Origin: Planctomycetota bacterium
Lineage (GTDB): Bacteria > Planctomycetota > Phycisphaerae > UBA1845 > PWPN01
NCBI GenBank assembly: GCA_029550525.1
Contig: JAKPHF010000033.1
Location: 1-64,000, forward strand
Reading direction: 5' to 3'
Length of the DNA stretch: 64,000 nt
In this document: positions 34,134-42,892 of the stretch, piece by piece
Layout: each line of letters opens with the position of its first letter
Numbering within the stretch: the first letter of the stretch is position 1
Made by a program: the position numbers and the translations under genes
Notes under the pieces: model-generated
Seen by the model: the letters and a program-made list of their open reading frames with translations, nothing else
Database searches by the model: none
What the model was told of the DNA's origin: nothing

Positions 34134-35255
34134 TCAGCCCGCGGTGGAGCGACGGCGGACGTGGTCGAGGGCGACGGCCAGCACGATCACCGCGCCGATG
34201 ATCATCTCCTGGATCCACGTGGGCACGCCGACCTGCGTACAGCCCGTGCGCAGGAACGCCATGATGAGCGCGCCGACCAGCGATCCGAACACCGATCCTT
34301 CGCCGCCGGCGAGGCTGCCCCCGCCGATGACCACCGCGGCAATGACGTCCAGTTCGGTGCCCATGGCGGTGGTGGGATCTCCCACGGTCAAACGACAGAA
34401 CTGCATCACACCCGCCAGCCCGGTGGTGAGCCCGGCAATGCTGTAGAGGTACAACTTGACGCGCTCCACACGGATTCCGCACAGCCGGGCCGTCGCCTCG
34501 TTCGAGCCGATGGCGAAGATATACCGGCCCAGGGCGGTGTAGCGCAGGAGCGCCCAGACCGCTACCGCCAGGAGCAGCATGGTCCACACGCCGGGCGAGA
34601 CCAGCAGCCAGGCCGGATCGGGATGGCGGACCAGCACTGAGTCTCCCAGCCAACCGGCGGGCGCGTCGATCTTTTGTTCCGAGGCGATGCCTTTGGCCAG
34701 TCCGCGGGCGATACCCCACATGCCCAGCGTGGCGATGAACGGCACGACCTTCAGCCGCGTGATCATGAGCGCGTTGAGCAGGCCGCACACCGAGCCCACC
34801 AGCACGCCGGCGCCTGCGGCCGACAGCGGAGTCCACCCCGATTTCAGGCACCACGCCGTCGCCACGCTGGCCAGCGCGATGACCGATCCCACCGACAGGT
34901 CGATGCCCCCGCCGATGATGATCATGGTCATGCCCATGGCGGCGATGCCCACCGTGACGGTTTGGTTCGCCGTTGCTCGGAACGTATCGACGGTGAGGAA
35001 GCGATTCTTTTGGTTGCAAATATAGTGCCATTTATCGTGCACTGGTTCGACGGGCAGGCCCAGTTTCTCCTGGCGTTGCGCCTTTTCGACGGCGTACGCG
35101 TGCGCATCGAGGCCGGCCTGTAGCTGGTACACGAGTCCGAAGCCCAGCACGATGCCGATGAGAGCCAGGAGCGGGCCCACCATGTTCAGCAGGCGGCGAA
35201 TACGGGACCGATCCCCAAGCGAAGCTGTCTCATGCACGGGCAGCATTGTTGTCAC
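34134..35255 (-). CDS. Sugar ABC transporter permease (RbsC family)
   Basis: A 373-residue inner-membrane permease with about eight to ten hydrophobic helices. Family blocks are IGGGIDLSVGSVIALASV and GIRVERVKLYLYSIAGLTTGLAGVM, plus IGGGSLAGGEGSVFGSLVGALIM. It carries an extra hydrophilic segment after the first helix (about residues 50-90). Start is GTG overlapping the ATPase stop (GTGA), so the two are translationally coupled. No periplasmic binding protein is next to it; one must be encoded elsewhere. Confidence 0.9.
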   Translation of the reverse strand: MTTMLPVHETASLGDRSRIRRLLNMVGPLLALIGIVLGFGLVYQLQAGLDAHAYAVEKAQRQEKLGLPVEPVHDKWHYICNQKNRFLTVDTFRATANQTVTVGIAAMGMTMIIIGGGIDLSVGSVIALASVATAWCLKSGWTPLSAAGAGVLVGSVCGLLNALMITRLKVVPFIATLGMWGIARGLAKGIASEQKIDAPAGWLGDSVLVRHPDPAWLLVSPGVWTMLLLAVAVWALLRYTALGRYIFAIGSNEATARLCGIRVERVKLYLYSIAGLTTGLAGVMQFCRLTVGDPTTAMGTELDVIAAVVIGGGSLAGGEGSVFGSLVGALIMAFLRTGCTQVGVPTWIQEMIIGAVIVLAVALDHVRRRSTAG

Positions 35256-36772
35256 GCATCACCTCCCACCGCCGTGGTCATGATCTCCCGCTCCGTCCAT
35301 CGCGATACGTCGCGCAGGTCGGCCAGCCGTCCGCGGCTCATCACGCCGATGCGGTCGCACACGCCCATGAGTTCCGGCAGGTACGAGCTGACGAAAAGGA
35401 TGGCCTTGCCGGCGGCGGCCAATTCGCCCATCAGCCGATAGATCTGGATCTTTGCCCCCACGTCGATGCCACGGGTGGGTTCGTCGAGCAGAAGGATGTC
35501 GGCCGACTGGTGCAGCAGCCGGGCGATCGCCACCTTCTGCTGGTTGCCGCCTGATAGGTTCCATACCGCCTGGGCCGGTCCCTGCGTGCGGATCTCCAGT
35601 CGATCGATCCACTGCCGCGCCGCTTCCCGCTGACGTCGGAGGTTGAGCACGCCTGCCCGGCTGACCGTGCCCAGCCGCGACAGCGTGATGTTGTCGGCGA
35701 CACTCATGGGCAGGGCGAGCCCCTCGTCCTTGCGGCTTTCGCTCAGCATACCCACGCCCTGGGCGAGCCTGCGGACGGGCGTGGCTCCGCTGTCGATGAT
35801 CGCCGGCCGGCCCGGAGGGGCGATGGTGATCGTGCCGGCCATCGTAGGTCGCAGGCCGAACACCGTGCGGACCAGTTCGCTCCTCCCGGCGCCGATGAGG
35901 CCGAACAGACCCAGGATTTCGCCGCGCCGCAGCGACAGATTCACGTTTCGCGGCATGCCCGGTCCGCACAGGCCGTGCAGTTCCAGCACGGGTTCGCCCG
36001 GTTCGCGCGGCACTCGCGGGAACATCTCGCTCAGCCGGCGGCCCACCATCAGTTCGATTATGCGCTCGGTCGGCGTATCGGCGACCGAGCCCGTGCCCGT
36101 CACGACACCGTCACGCAGCACCGTGAAGCGGTCGGCGATCTCCCGCACCTCTTCCAGGAAGTGCGAGATGTAAATGATGCTCACGCCGCGGTCGCGCAGG
36201 CGGCGGATCAGTTCGAACAGTGTGACGGTATCTTCGCGGGTCAGCGAGCTGGTCGGCTCGTCCATGACCACGATGCGGGCCTGGCTGACCAGGGCCCGGG
36301 CGACTTCCACCAGTTGCTGAGCCCCGATGCTCAGATCGCGCACGCGCACGCCGGGCCGGATGTCCGAATGTCCCAGTTGCTCGAGCGCCGCCACGACGCG
36401 TCGTCGCATGGTTCGCCGCCGGAGGAATCCGCAGAAGGTCTCCTCGAGCCCGAGCGTGACGTTTTCTTCAACCGTCAGGTGAGGCGCGAGCGTCAGCTCC
36501 TGGTAGATCATGGCCACGCCGCACGCGCGGGCGTCCTCCGGCCGCCGCGGCGCGAACGGCACGCCGTCAATGTGCATCGAGCCCGAGTCCGGAGCGACCG
36601 CCCCGCTCAGCACTTTCATGAGCGTGCTCTTGCCTGCGCCGTTCTCGCCGATGAGGGCGTGCACCTCGCCCGGGCCGACGCGCAGATCCACGTCGGACAG
36701 CGCTCGCGTCGCGCCGAACTGCTTTCGCACGCCGGTCATGCAGAGCCTGAATGAGGCGATGTCGTCGGACAT
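35252..36772 (-). CDS. Sugar ABC transporter ATPase, tandem nucleotide-binding domains (RbsA/MglA family)
   Basis: A 506-residue protein with two ABC domains. The first is complete: Walker A GENGAGKST, signature LSIGAQQLVE, Walker B RIVVMDEPTSSL. The second has a degenerate Walker A (GLIGAGRSEL), an intact LSGGNQQKVAIAR signature and DILLLDEPTRGID, as is normal for ribose/galactose/xylose importers. No SD is seen before the ATG at 36772. It is the first gene of the transporter operon and diverges from the PA14 protein gene. Confidence 0.93.
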   Translation of the reverse strand: MSDDIASFRLCMTGVRKQFGATRALSDVDLRVGPGEVHALIGENGAGKSTLMKVLSGAVAPDSGSMHIDGVPFAPRRPEDARACGVAMIYQELTLAPHLTVEENVTLGLEETFCGFLRRRTMRRRVVAALEQLGHSDIRPGVRVRDLSIGAQQLVEVARALVSQARIVVMDEPTSSLTREDTVTLFELIRRLRDRGVSIIYISHFLEEVREIADRFTVLRDGVVTGTGSVADTPTERIIELMVGRRLSEMFPRVPREPGEPVLELHGLCGPGMPRNVNLSLRRGEILGLFGLIGAGRSELVRTVFGLRPTMAGTITIAPPGRPAIIDSGATPVRRLAQGVGMLSESRKDEGLALPMSVADNITLSRLGTVSRAGVLNLRRQREAARQWIDRLEIRTQGPAQAVWNLSGGNQQKVAIARLLHQSADILLLDEPTRGIDVGAKIQIYRLMGELAAAGKAILFVSSYLPELMGVCDRIGVMSRGRLADLRDVSRWTEREIMTTAVGGDA

Positions 36773-36837
36773 AGAAAAAACGCGACTAAACCGAATCAAT
36801 CAGTGGGCGTGGCTCCCGCTGAAGGCTCCCAAGATAG

Positions 36838-36859
36838 CGGCAATATGCCGAGTTCGGCA
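36838..36859. promoter_or_regulatory. Overlapping palindromes between divergent genes
   Basis: CGGCA-ATA-TGCCG (36838-36850) shares an arm with TGCCGA-GT-TCGGCA (36846-36859). Perfect short palindromes in the divergent promoter region of the sugar ABC operon could be a repressor site; the regulator is not identified. Confidence 0.35.
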
Positions 36860-36990
36860 AATCCCGGAGCTGACCCGCACCGAGCCGAAAAGCCGCGCGA
36901 TGATTCTCGGGATTAGGGCTCGGCCTGATGCTCGTACGCGCTGGAACACTCCTAGGATCGACCACACGCAGTGTCTTCGAGGGAAAGGTC

Positions 36991-39654
36991 ATGCGATCAC
37001 AAAATTGCCGCGCGACGCAAGTAACGGGACGGTTGCAGGCTGTCTGGTTCGGGTTGGCCATCACGACGCTGGGGGGGGGGTTGGGCCTCGGCCAGGCGTC
37101 GGGCCAGGTCTTCACGCCCGGGCTGCTCAAGATGGAAGTCTACGATCTGAGCGACACCGACCTGCTCGATCTGACGCTCATGCCGCTGTTCCAGCATCCC
37201 ACGTTTCCCGATCGTCCCAGCGAGGTCTACTACATCCGTTCGTTCGACAGCAAGTACGCCTTCCCCGACCGCATGCGCGACAACTACGGGACTCGCATCA
37301 GCGGCCTGTTCATTCCGCCGGTCACCGGCAACTACATCTTCTACTTGCGCAGCGACGATGCGTCGCAATTGTGGTTCAATCCCGGCGGCAGCAGCGAGGC
37401 GGGCAAAGTTCTCATCGCCGAAGAGTCTGAGTGCTGCGGCCTGTTCGGCGAGCACGCCTCACTTCCCATTCCGCTGCTTGCCGGCGAACGCTATTACATC
37501 GAGGCCATTCATCGTGAAGGTCCCGAGTACGACTACCTCCAGGTGGCGTTCAAACGGGACACCGATCCCACCGATCCTGATTTCCTGTTTCCGATTTCGC
37601 ACAAAAACGTGGGAATCTTTGCTTCGCCCGACGGTGTCGTACTGACCAGCGATCCCGCCCACAACGCCGTCGCCGTGCTCCCGCCCGACACCACCGATCC
37701 GCTGCTGCTGGCCGAGACGTTCCAGTCGAACGATGGCGGCTTCACCGTCAGCAACGACTTTGCTCAGGGGCCCTGGACCTACGCGCCCGAAAGCGATGGC
37801 GTCTGGTATGCGCCGGGGCACCGCGACTGTGCCGGCACGGAGGCCAGCCGTCTCAACAGCCCGGTCGTGACCGTGCAGCGGGCCGATCCGGTCTACATCG
37901 TGTTCAAGCATCGATATTCGTTTCAGTACTATGAAGAGGCGTTCGACGGCGGCCAACTGAGGATCAGCGTGAACCGGGGCCCATACACGCCCGTGCCCGC
38001 GAGTCGCTTTCTCCACAACGGGTACAACGGCGTCGTACGGGGAAACAACCTGCTCACCGGCCAGGAGGCGTTCACGAACACCAGCCGCGGGCATCAGTCC
38101 GGCTATCACATCACATCGGTCGCGCAGCTCGGCCGGTTCAATCCGGGGGATACCATCTCTGTCCAGTTCATGGTCGCCTGGGACGAGTGCACTTCCGGAG
38201 ACTACCCCGACTGGGAGATCGCCGACGTGTGGATTACGCACACCGTGGCCGAGATCAGCGTCGGCGCGGCCGGGTACCTGCCGGTCGAAGGGCAGGTACC
38301 CGTCGCGTACACCTGGCAGCGCGATACGGGCAGCGGGTACGTGGATGTGGGCTCTATCGAAGAGACTCTTTGGCTCGCGCCCACAATGGCGGACGATTGG
38401 ACCCGGTACCGCGCTCGACTGGCCGTGCCCGGCTTGGCCCTTTTCTCCGAGCCCGTCACGCTGCGGCTCACTCGCGAGCCGACTTGCTCGCTCGGCGGAC
38501 CGTACGTGGCCACCTGCGCGGGGGATCGGCCGGGATTGACTGTGAGCCTCAACGCGAGCGGATCGGAAGATCCCGACGGCGGGCGATTGAGCTTCGCCTG
38601 GAGCACGGCCTGTCCGGGAGTGACCATTGACGATCCGACCAGTCCGTCGCCGACGTTGTTCTTCGGCGCGGGCTTCGGCTCGCGAGCCACCTGCGACGTG
38701 ACACTGACCATCACCAACGATGTAGGCGTTTCGGTCACGTGCACGGCGTCGGTGGATACGTCGCTTTCGACCATCCGGCCGGTCATCACCCTGAACGGTA
38801 CTAACCAGACGTTCGACTGCGACGGCACCGCGGCGAACCAGTACGTCGAACTCGGCGCCACCGCGGTGGACGGTTGCGGCTTGCCGGTGGATGTGATCGT
38901 CGGGCCGCCTGCCAACACCCGCCGCAAGGGGACGCAGACCGTGACCTATGACGCCATGGACATCTTCGGCAACAACGCCCAGCAGGTCACACGGCTCGTA
39001 GTGGTTGAGGAGGGGCCCGCTGAGCTGGTGGACATTCCCGGCAACCTGGTGACTGAGTGCAGCGTGCCGGGCGGAATCCTCGCCACCGATCCGGATGTCG
39101 CCGCCTGGCTGAACACGCCTAAGGCGGTCGATTCCTGCGATGCCGATGAGTCGGTTGTGAACGATGCCCCCGAACTGCTGCCTCTCGGGGCGACGCTGGT
39201 CACCTGGACGCTCTGGGATGACGGGCCGACCGACCAGACGGGATCGGCCACCATCGAGGTGCAGGACACGCAGCCTCCGACGGTCAACTGCGTGCCGCTG
39301 GAACTCCAGGCCGACGAGAGCGGCAATGTGGTCGTGCCCGATTTGCGGTCGTTGTTGCAGGTTGCCGACGCGTGCACGTTGCCTGACCAGTTGATCGTGG
39401 TTCAGACGCCGGCCGCGGGCACCGTGTTGGGCTTGGGCAGCTATGAGGTCACATTCTCGGTGACCGACCGGGCCGCTTCGGCTCACACCACGACATGCAA
39501 CACGACATTGAACGTTACTGCCGTGGGCGCTGAGCAACCCGAACCGCCCGGCTGCGGCGCCGCGGCCTGCGGCGGCAACGCCATGCTCTCACTATCCGTC
39601 ATCGGCCTGGGGCTGGCCGCCATCAAGCGGCGCTATCGTATCACCCGGCGATGA
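36991..39654 (+). CDS. Exported PA14-domain surface protein with C-terminal anchor
   Basis: An 887-residue secreted protein. The signal region is at residues 1-40 (VWFGLAITTLGGGLGLG). A PA14 domain, a carbohydrate-binding beta-barrel, covers about residues 45-170 (YGTRISGLFIPPVTGNYIFY, RSDDASQLWFN, AGERYYIEAIHREG). A beta-rich middle of unknown type follows, then a PKD/Ig-like domain (LNASGSEDPDGGRLSFAWS), two more Ig/HYR-type domains ending about residue 830, and a tail PPGCGAAACGGNAML with a hydrophobic helix and KRRYRITRR. The Cys/Gly motif before the helix recalls MYXO-CTERM-like sorting signals. GAGGGAAAGG precedes the ATG. Probably a cell-surface glycan-binding protein. Confidence 0.8.
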   Translation: MRSQNCRATQVTGRLQAVWFGLAITTLGGGLGLGQASGQVFTPGLLKMEVYDLSDTDLLDLTLMPLFQHPTFPDRPSEVYYIRSFDSKYAFPDRMRDNYGTRISGLFIPPVTGNYIFYLRSDDASQLWFNPGGSSEAGKVLIAEESECCGLFGEHASLPIPLLAGERYYIEAIHREGPEYDYLQVAFKRDTDPTDPDFLFPISHKNVGIFASPDGVVLTSDPAHNAVAVLPPDTTDPLLLAETFQSNDGGFTVSNDFAQGPWTYAPESDGVWYAPGHRDCAGTEASRLNSPVVTVQRADPVYIVFKHRYSFQYYEEAFDGGQLRISVNRGPYTPVPASRFLHNGYNGVVRGNNLLTGQEAFTNTSRGHQSGYHITSVAQLGRFNPGDTISVQFMVAWDECTSGDYPDWEIADVWITHTVAEISVGAAGYLPVEGQVPVAYTWQRDTGSGYVDVGSIEETLWLAPTMADDWTRYRARLAVPGLALFSEPVTLRLTREPTCSLGGPYVATCAGDRPGLTVSLNASGSEDPDGGRLSFAWSTACPGVTIDDPTSPSPTLFFGAGFGSRATCDVTLTITNDVGVSVTCTASVDTSLSTIRPVITLNGTNQTFDCDGTAANQYVELGATAVDGCGLPVDVIVGPPANTRRKGTQTVTYDAMDIFGNNAQQVTRLVVVEEGPAELVDIPGNLVTECSVPGGILATDPDVAAWLNTPKAVDSCDADESVVNDAPELLPLGATLVTWTLWDDGPTDQTGSATIEVQDTQPPTVNCVPLELQADESGNVVVPDLRSLLQVADACTLPDQLIVVQTPAAGTVLGLGSYEVTFSVTDRAASAHTTTCNTTLNVTAVGAEQPEPPGCGAAACGGNAMLSLSVIGLGLAAIKRRYRITRR

Positions 39655-40101
39655 CACCGCATTTGGGGGGCAGGTGTCTCGCCCGCCTCGGATTAACCGG
39701 GACCATAATATGGCACTATTCGGTATGCGCCCTCAGGGTGCGGACGGGCGCATTGCGGTGCCGGCATCTTGCCCGCACGATGCACGCTGGAAGCGCGCAC
39801 CACGACGGTGCGTCTCAGATCGCGCAGATTGCCCCGGCAAAGTGTGTCTGAAATGCGCACACTGGAAACATGCTGCCGCAACTCACCCTGTAATTTCGTC
39901 CGACACACCGCTCACGACGTGTCCTTCGCTCCTTCTTTCCTCTTGCCTGCGTCGCTTGGCCGCCGATAGGATGTACAGGGACCTCAAAGCAACTTGATTT
40001 GATCGGTTGTGGCAAGCCGGTATGCACCCTCATTAGCGTGACCGACTCGCCGAGGCAAAGAAGGGCAAATGCCCTCATCCAGGTTGCAACGGAGTGCGAT
40101 C
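39655..40101. other. Intergenic region with dispersed repeats
   Basis: About 450 bases after the PA14 gene. It contains diverged copies of the G+C repeats (39664-39690, GGCAGGTGTCTCGCCCGCC; 39766-39800, GGCATCTTGCCCGCAC followed by CGCTGGAAGCGCG). The second recurs near 40850-40900. No gene seen. Confidence 0.45.
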
Positions 40102-40659
40102 ATGGCCCGCCAAATTGTCTCCATTTTTGTCATGGGTGTGTTGTCGGGTATCTGGGGCGGCGGCTGTGTTTCCGTGGACACGCCGAACACCAAAGTGGAC
40201 GTTGGCCTCACCTCCGTCCAATTGCCCGGCCAAGGAAGCTCGAACCGGACGCCGTATGCCAAGCCGCTGGAGCGAGTCAGCCGTCAGCAGGCCAAGCTGG
40301 GTCGCGAGCTGGCCAAGCAGGACTGGGCGGATGTGCTTGAAGAATCGAGCGAGCTGATGGCCGACGTGCGAACACTCAGCGGCTACGCGGGCACGTCCCA
40401 CGATCCGGCCACGTTCCGCGTCTGGTGTGGCGAACTGCTGGAGCATGCTCAGGGCGTCCGCGAGGCGGCGCTCGTTCGAGACGCGGCGGCGGCCGAGCGG
40501 GCGCTGGCCGCCGGCGATCAAGTGCTCAGTCGTATGATGCAGACGTTCCCGTTGACGGGAACGCCCGGTCAGGCCGTCTCCGCCTCGCCGCCTCCGACCG
40601 CCGCCCCATCGGCTGAGCCCGCATCTTCGCGGGGTGAGCAGAAACCGCTCGTGCCCTGA
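40102..40659 (+). CDS. Hypothetical lipoprotein
   Basis: A 185-residue protein of unknown function. The N-terminus MARQIVSIFVMGVLSGIWGGGC is a lipoprotein signal with the modified Cys at residue 22. The mature part is helical (VSRQQAKLGRELAKQDW, VLEESSELMADVRTLSGYAG) and ends in a Pro/Ala/Ser-rich tail. GGAG lies 7 bases before the ATG. Followed by the CBS-domain gene after a 290-base repeat-bearing gap. Confidence 0.7.
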   Translation: MARQIVSIFVMGVLSGIWGGGCVSVDTPNTKVDVGLTSVQLPGQGSSNRTPYAKPLERVSRQQAKLGRELAKQDWADVLEESSELMADVRTLSGYAGTSHDPATFRVWCGELLEHAQGVREAALVRDAAAAERALAAGDQVLSRMMQTFPLTGTPGQAVSASPPPTAAPSAEPASSRGEQKPLVP

Positions 40660-40951
40660 GACGCATGCAAGCTCCGCATGAAGGTTGTCAACCGCGACAG
40701 GCTACCGGCAGGCGGCCTGCGCGGACCCTCGGTGTGCTGCCGAAATTGGCGTTGAGCACTCCTCCATTCCGGCCAACCGTGTGGATGGGCCGCAGGCACC
40801 CGTCGTAGACTTTCGTGACTTTTGAGAAGTCGGAACGGCACACTTTTGTGGGGCACGCTTCCAGCGGGCACGGGCAGGTAGGATGCCTGCACAGCAGGGT
40901 AAGGGTTGCAGGTGGGCGGCGTCCGCCCGAACGGACGCAAGGAGACCTGCA

Positions 40952-41404
40952 ATGGTAGCGAAGGAGTTCATGACAAGGGACCCTGCGTGTTGCGAACCGG
41001 ATTCGACGGTGCAACAGGCGGCGCAATTGATGGTCGATTGCGATTGCGGCGAAATCCCCGTGATCGAAAGCGAACAGACCCGGCGGATCGTCGGCGTGAT
41101 CACCGACCGCGATATCGCCTGCCGAGTGGTGGCTCAGGGCCGCGATCCCCGCGGCACGAAGGTGCGAGAGGTCATGTCCAGCCCGGTCGTCACCGTGACT
41201 CCCGAGACCACGGTTGAGGAGTGCTGCCGGATCATGGAGCAGAACCAGGTGCGCCGCGTGCCCGTGATCGACCAGTCCAACCGCTGCTGCGGCATCATTT
41301 CGCAGGCCGACATCGCCCAGACAGCCGACGAGCACGAAACGGCTGAAGTCGTCAAGGACGTATCGCGCCGCACGGAAAGCGCATCAATGGTCGGGACAGC
41401 GTAG
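40952..41404 (+). CDS. Tandem CBS-domain protein
   Basis: A 150-residue stand-alone pair of CBS domains, a module that binds adenosyl ligands. CBS1 (residues 1-62) has KEFMTRDPACCEPDSTVQQAA and IVGVITDRDIACRVV; CBS2 (about 70-130) has VREVMSSPVVTVTPETTVEEC and CGIISQADIAQTA. The TDRD and SQAD acidic residues fit ribose contacts. Unusually many Cys for this family (CC in both halves, CDC). AAGGAG is 7 bases upstream of the ATG. The partner it regulates is unknown. Confidence 0.9.
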   Translation: MVAKEFMTRDPACCEPDSTVQQAAQLMVDCDCGEIPVIESEQTRRIVGVITDRDIACRVVAQGRDPRGTKVREVMSSPVVTVTPETTVEECCRIMEQNQVRRVPVIDQSNRCCGIISQADIAQTADEHETAEVVKDVSRRTESASMVGTA

Positions 41405-41435
41405 ACGCCGTGCGTCGGATTCGTTCAGAACGACC

Positions 41436-41476
41436 GAGGCTCGAGCCCCGAAGGATGCCCGTGGGACTCGAGCCTC
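41436..41476. terminator. Stem-loop between convergent CBS and kinase genes
   Basis: Arms GAGGCTCGAGCCCC and GGGACTCGAGCCTC (one mismatch), 13-nt loop, located between two converging stop codons. No clear T-run, so the terminator role is inferred from position. Confidence 0.4.
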
Positions 41477-41486
41477 AGATTTCGTC

Positions 41487-41521
41487 GCTCATGGCTGATA
41501 GCTGAGAGCTGACAGCTATCG
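41487..41521. repeat. Heptamer tandem repeat (GCTGANA type)
   Basis: Five units GCTCATG, GCTGATA, GCTGAGA, GCTGACA, GCTATCG. The last overlaps the stop codon of the leftward kinase gene. Confidence 0.8.
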
Positions 41522-42604
41522 TTGCACCCGCGCGGAGCCACCCTTGGCGAACGCCTCGACTTCGGGCAGACGGGCCATGGTGACATCGCCGGGGAACGTG
41601 GTGAGCAGGGCGCCATGGGCCCAGCCCAGTCGCAGCGCTTCCTCGGGATCGCGGCCGGTGAGCATGCCGTAGATCAGTCCGGCGGCAAAGCCGTCGCCGC
41701 CGCCGATGCGGTCGAGCACGTCCAGTTGACAGGTCGGGCTCACGTAGCGCTTGCCGTTGAGCCACAGCACCGCGGCCCAGTCGTGCCGATTCGTGGAATG
41801 CACTTCCCGCAGCGTGGTGGCCACCATCTTGATGTTGGGGAACTCCTTGACCACCGCCTCGATCATGCCGAAGAAGGTCTCCGGATCGAGCTTCGACGAG
41901 GACTTCTGCGTCACCTCGGGCCCCTTGATGCCCAGGCCCTTTTGCAGATCCTCCTCGTTGCCGATGAGCACGTCCACGTTGCTGACGATCTTGCGGAGGG
42001 TTTCGTTGGCCTTGGCCAGGCCGCCGATGGGCGCCCACAGCTTGGCCCGGTAGTTCAGGTCGAACGAGTTGATCGTCCCGGCCGCCTTGGCCGCCTGCAT
42101 GCCTTCGATCACCAGCTGCGAGGTGGTTTCGGACAGCGCGGCGAAGATGCCGCCCGAGTGGAACCACCGCACGCCCGCGCCGAAGATGGCTTTCCAGTCG
42201 AAGTCGCCCGGCTTGAGCAGCGCGCCGGCCTCGTTGGACCGGTTGTAGAAGACCACCGGCGGCCGCACGCCCTGGCCGCGGTCACTGTAGACGGTGGCCA
42301 TGTTCGGCCCGCGCACGCCGTCATGCTCGAACCACTTGTAGAACGGCTTGACGCCCATGGCCCGCACCTGGCCCTGGATCAGCTCGCCGATGCCGTAATT
42401 GACCATGGCCGTGCAGATGCCCGTCTTCAGGCCGAAGCAGTCGCTGAGGTTGGCGGCGACGTTGTACTCGCCGCCCGACACGTGGATGTCCACGCTCTTG
42501 GCTTTGCGGAACGGGATCACGCCCGGATCCAGCCGGTGAACCAGCGCTCCCAGCGACAGGAAATCCAACTCGCACGCACCTTGCTTGATGTTCAACTCGC
42601 TCAT
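41516..42604 (-). CDS. PfkB-family sugar kinase, probable 2-dehydro-3-deoxygluconokinase
   Basis: A 362-residue ribokinase-fold enzyme. The N-terminal PfkB block is HVSGGEYNVAANLSDCFGL; the C-terminal signature with the catalytic Asp is LDRIGGGDGFAAGLIYGML (normally GAGD, here GGGD). The closest resemblance I recognise is KDG kinase, which phosphorylates 2-keto-3-deoxygluconate from uronate degradation. The specificity is inferred from overall similarity. Its C-terminal stop lies inside a heptamer repeat array. Monocistronic, leftward. Confidence 0.75.
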   Translation of the reverse strand: MSELNIKQGACELDFLSLGALVHRLDPGVIPFRKAKSVDIHVSGGEYNVAANLSDCFGLKTGICTAMVNYGIGELIQGQVRAMGVKPFYKWFEHDGVRGPNMATVYSDRGQGVRPPVVFYNRSNEAGALLKPGDFDWKAIFGAGVRWFHSGGIFAALSETTSQLVIEGMQAAKAAGTINSFDLNYRAKLWAPIGGLAKANETLRKIVSNVDVLIGNEEDLQKGLGIKGPEVTQKSSSKLDPETFFGMIEAVVKEFPNIKMVATTLREVHSTNRHDWAAVLWLNGKRYVSPTCQLDVLDRIGGGDGFAAGLIYGMLTGRDPEEALRLGWAHGALLTTFPGDVTMARLPEVEAFAKGGSARVQR

Positions 42605-42749
42605 GAAAAATCTCCCCGGCCGCCCCTGCGGCGCATTACGGCTTGCAAAAGAACCTCCAAATATGCATTTTGCGGGGTTTTGTCAACTTTTCGGGAGGGG
42701 CAGTCCCGTCGTGCTCGTCAACCAAAGCTCTCAACTGGGCAAGAAAACC

Positions 42750-42796
42750 GCGAGCGGCGGGGCTTGACCCCGCCGTCTCTGTCCGACGTTAGTTCG
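42750..42796. repeat. Dispersed hairpin repeat (GCGAGCGGCGGGG type)
   Basis: The best copy of the element: core GGCGGGG-CTTGA-CCCCGCC is a perfect 7-bp stem, followed by GTCTC and GACGTTAGTTCG. Compare 16994-17040. Confidence 0.65.
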
Positions 42797-42849
42797 CTTC
42801 CCTGTCGCAACGTGCGACGTGGAGGGTGTCCGGGCCCACGTCCAACCAA

Positions 42850-42877
42850 GTCCGCCGGGGCAAGCCCGGCGGCTCGC
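42850..42877. repeat. Dispersed hairpin repeat, copy 2 (CCGCCGGGC type, inverted)
   Basis: The exact reverse complement of the 28 bases at 13026-13053, about 30 kb away. Confidence 0.65.
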
Positions 42878-42892
42878 GCACTTCCCCAGCCC

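Noticed and set aside
37459..39537. 692-codon frame opposite the PA14 gene
   Set aside because: Arg/His-rich, no recognisable domain; the plus-strand frame has signal peptide, PA14 and anchor.
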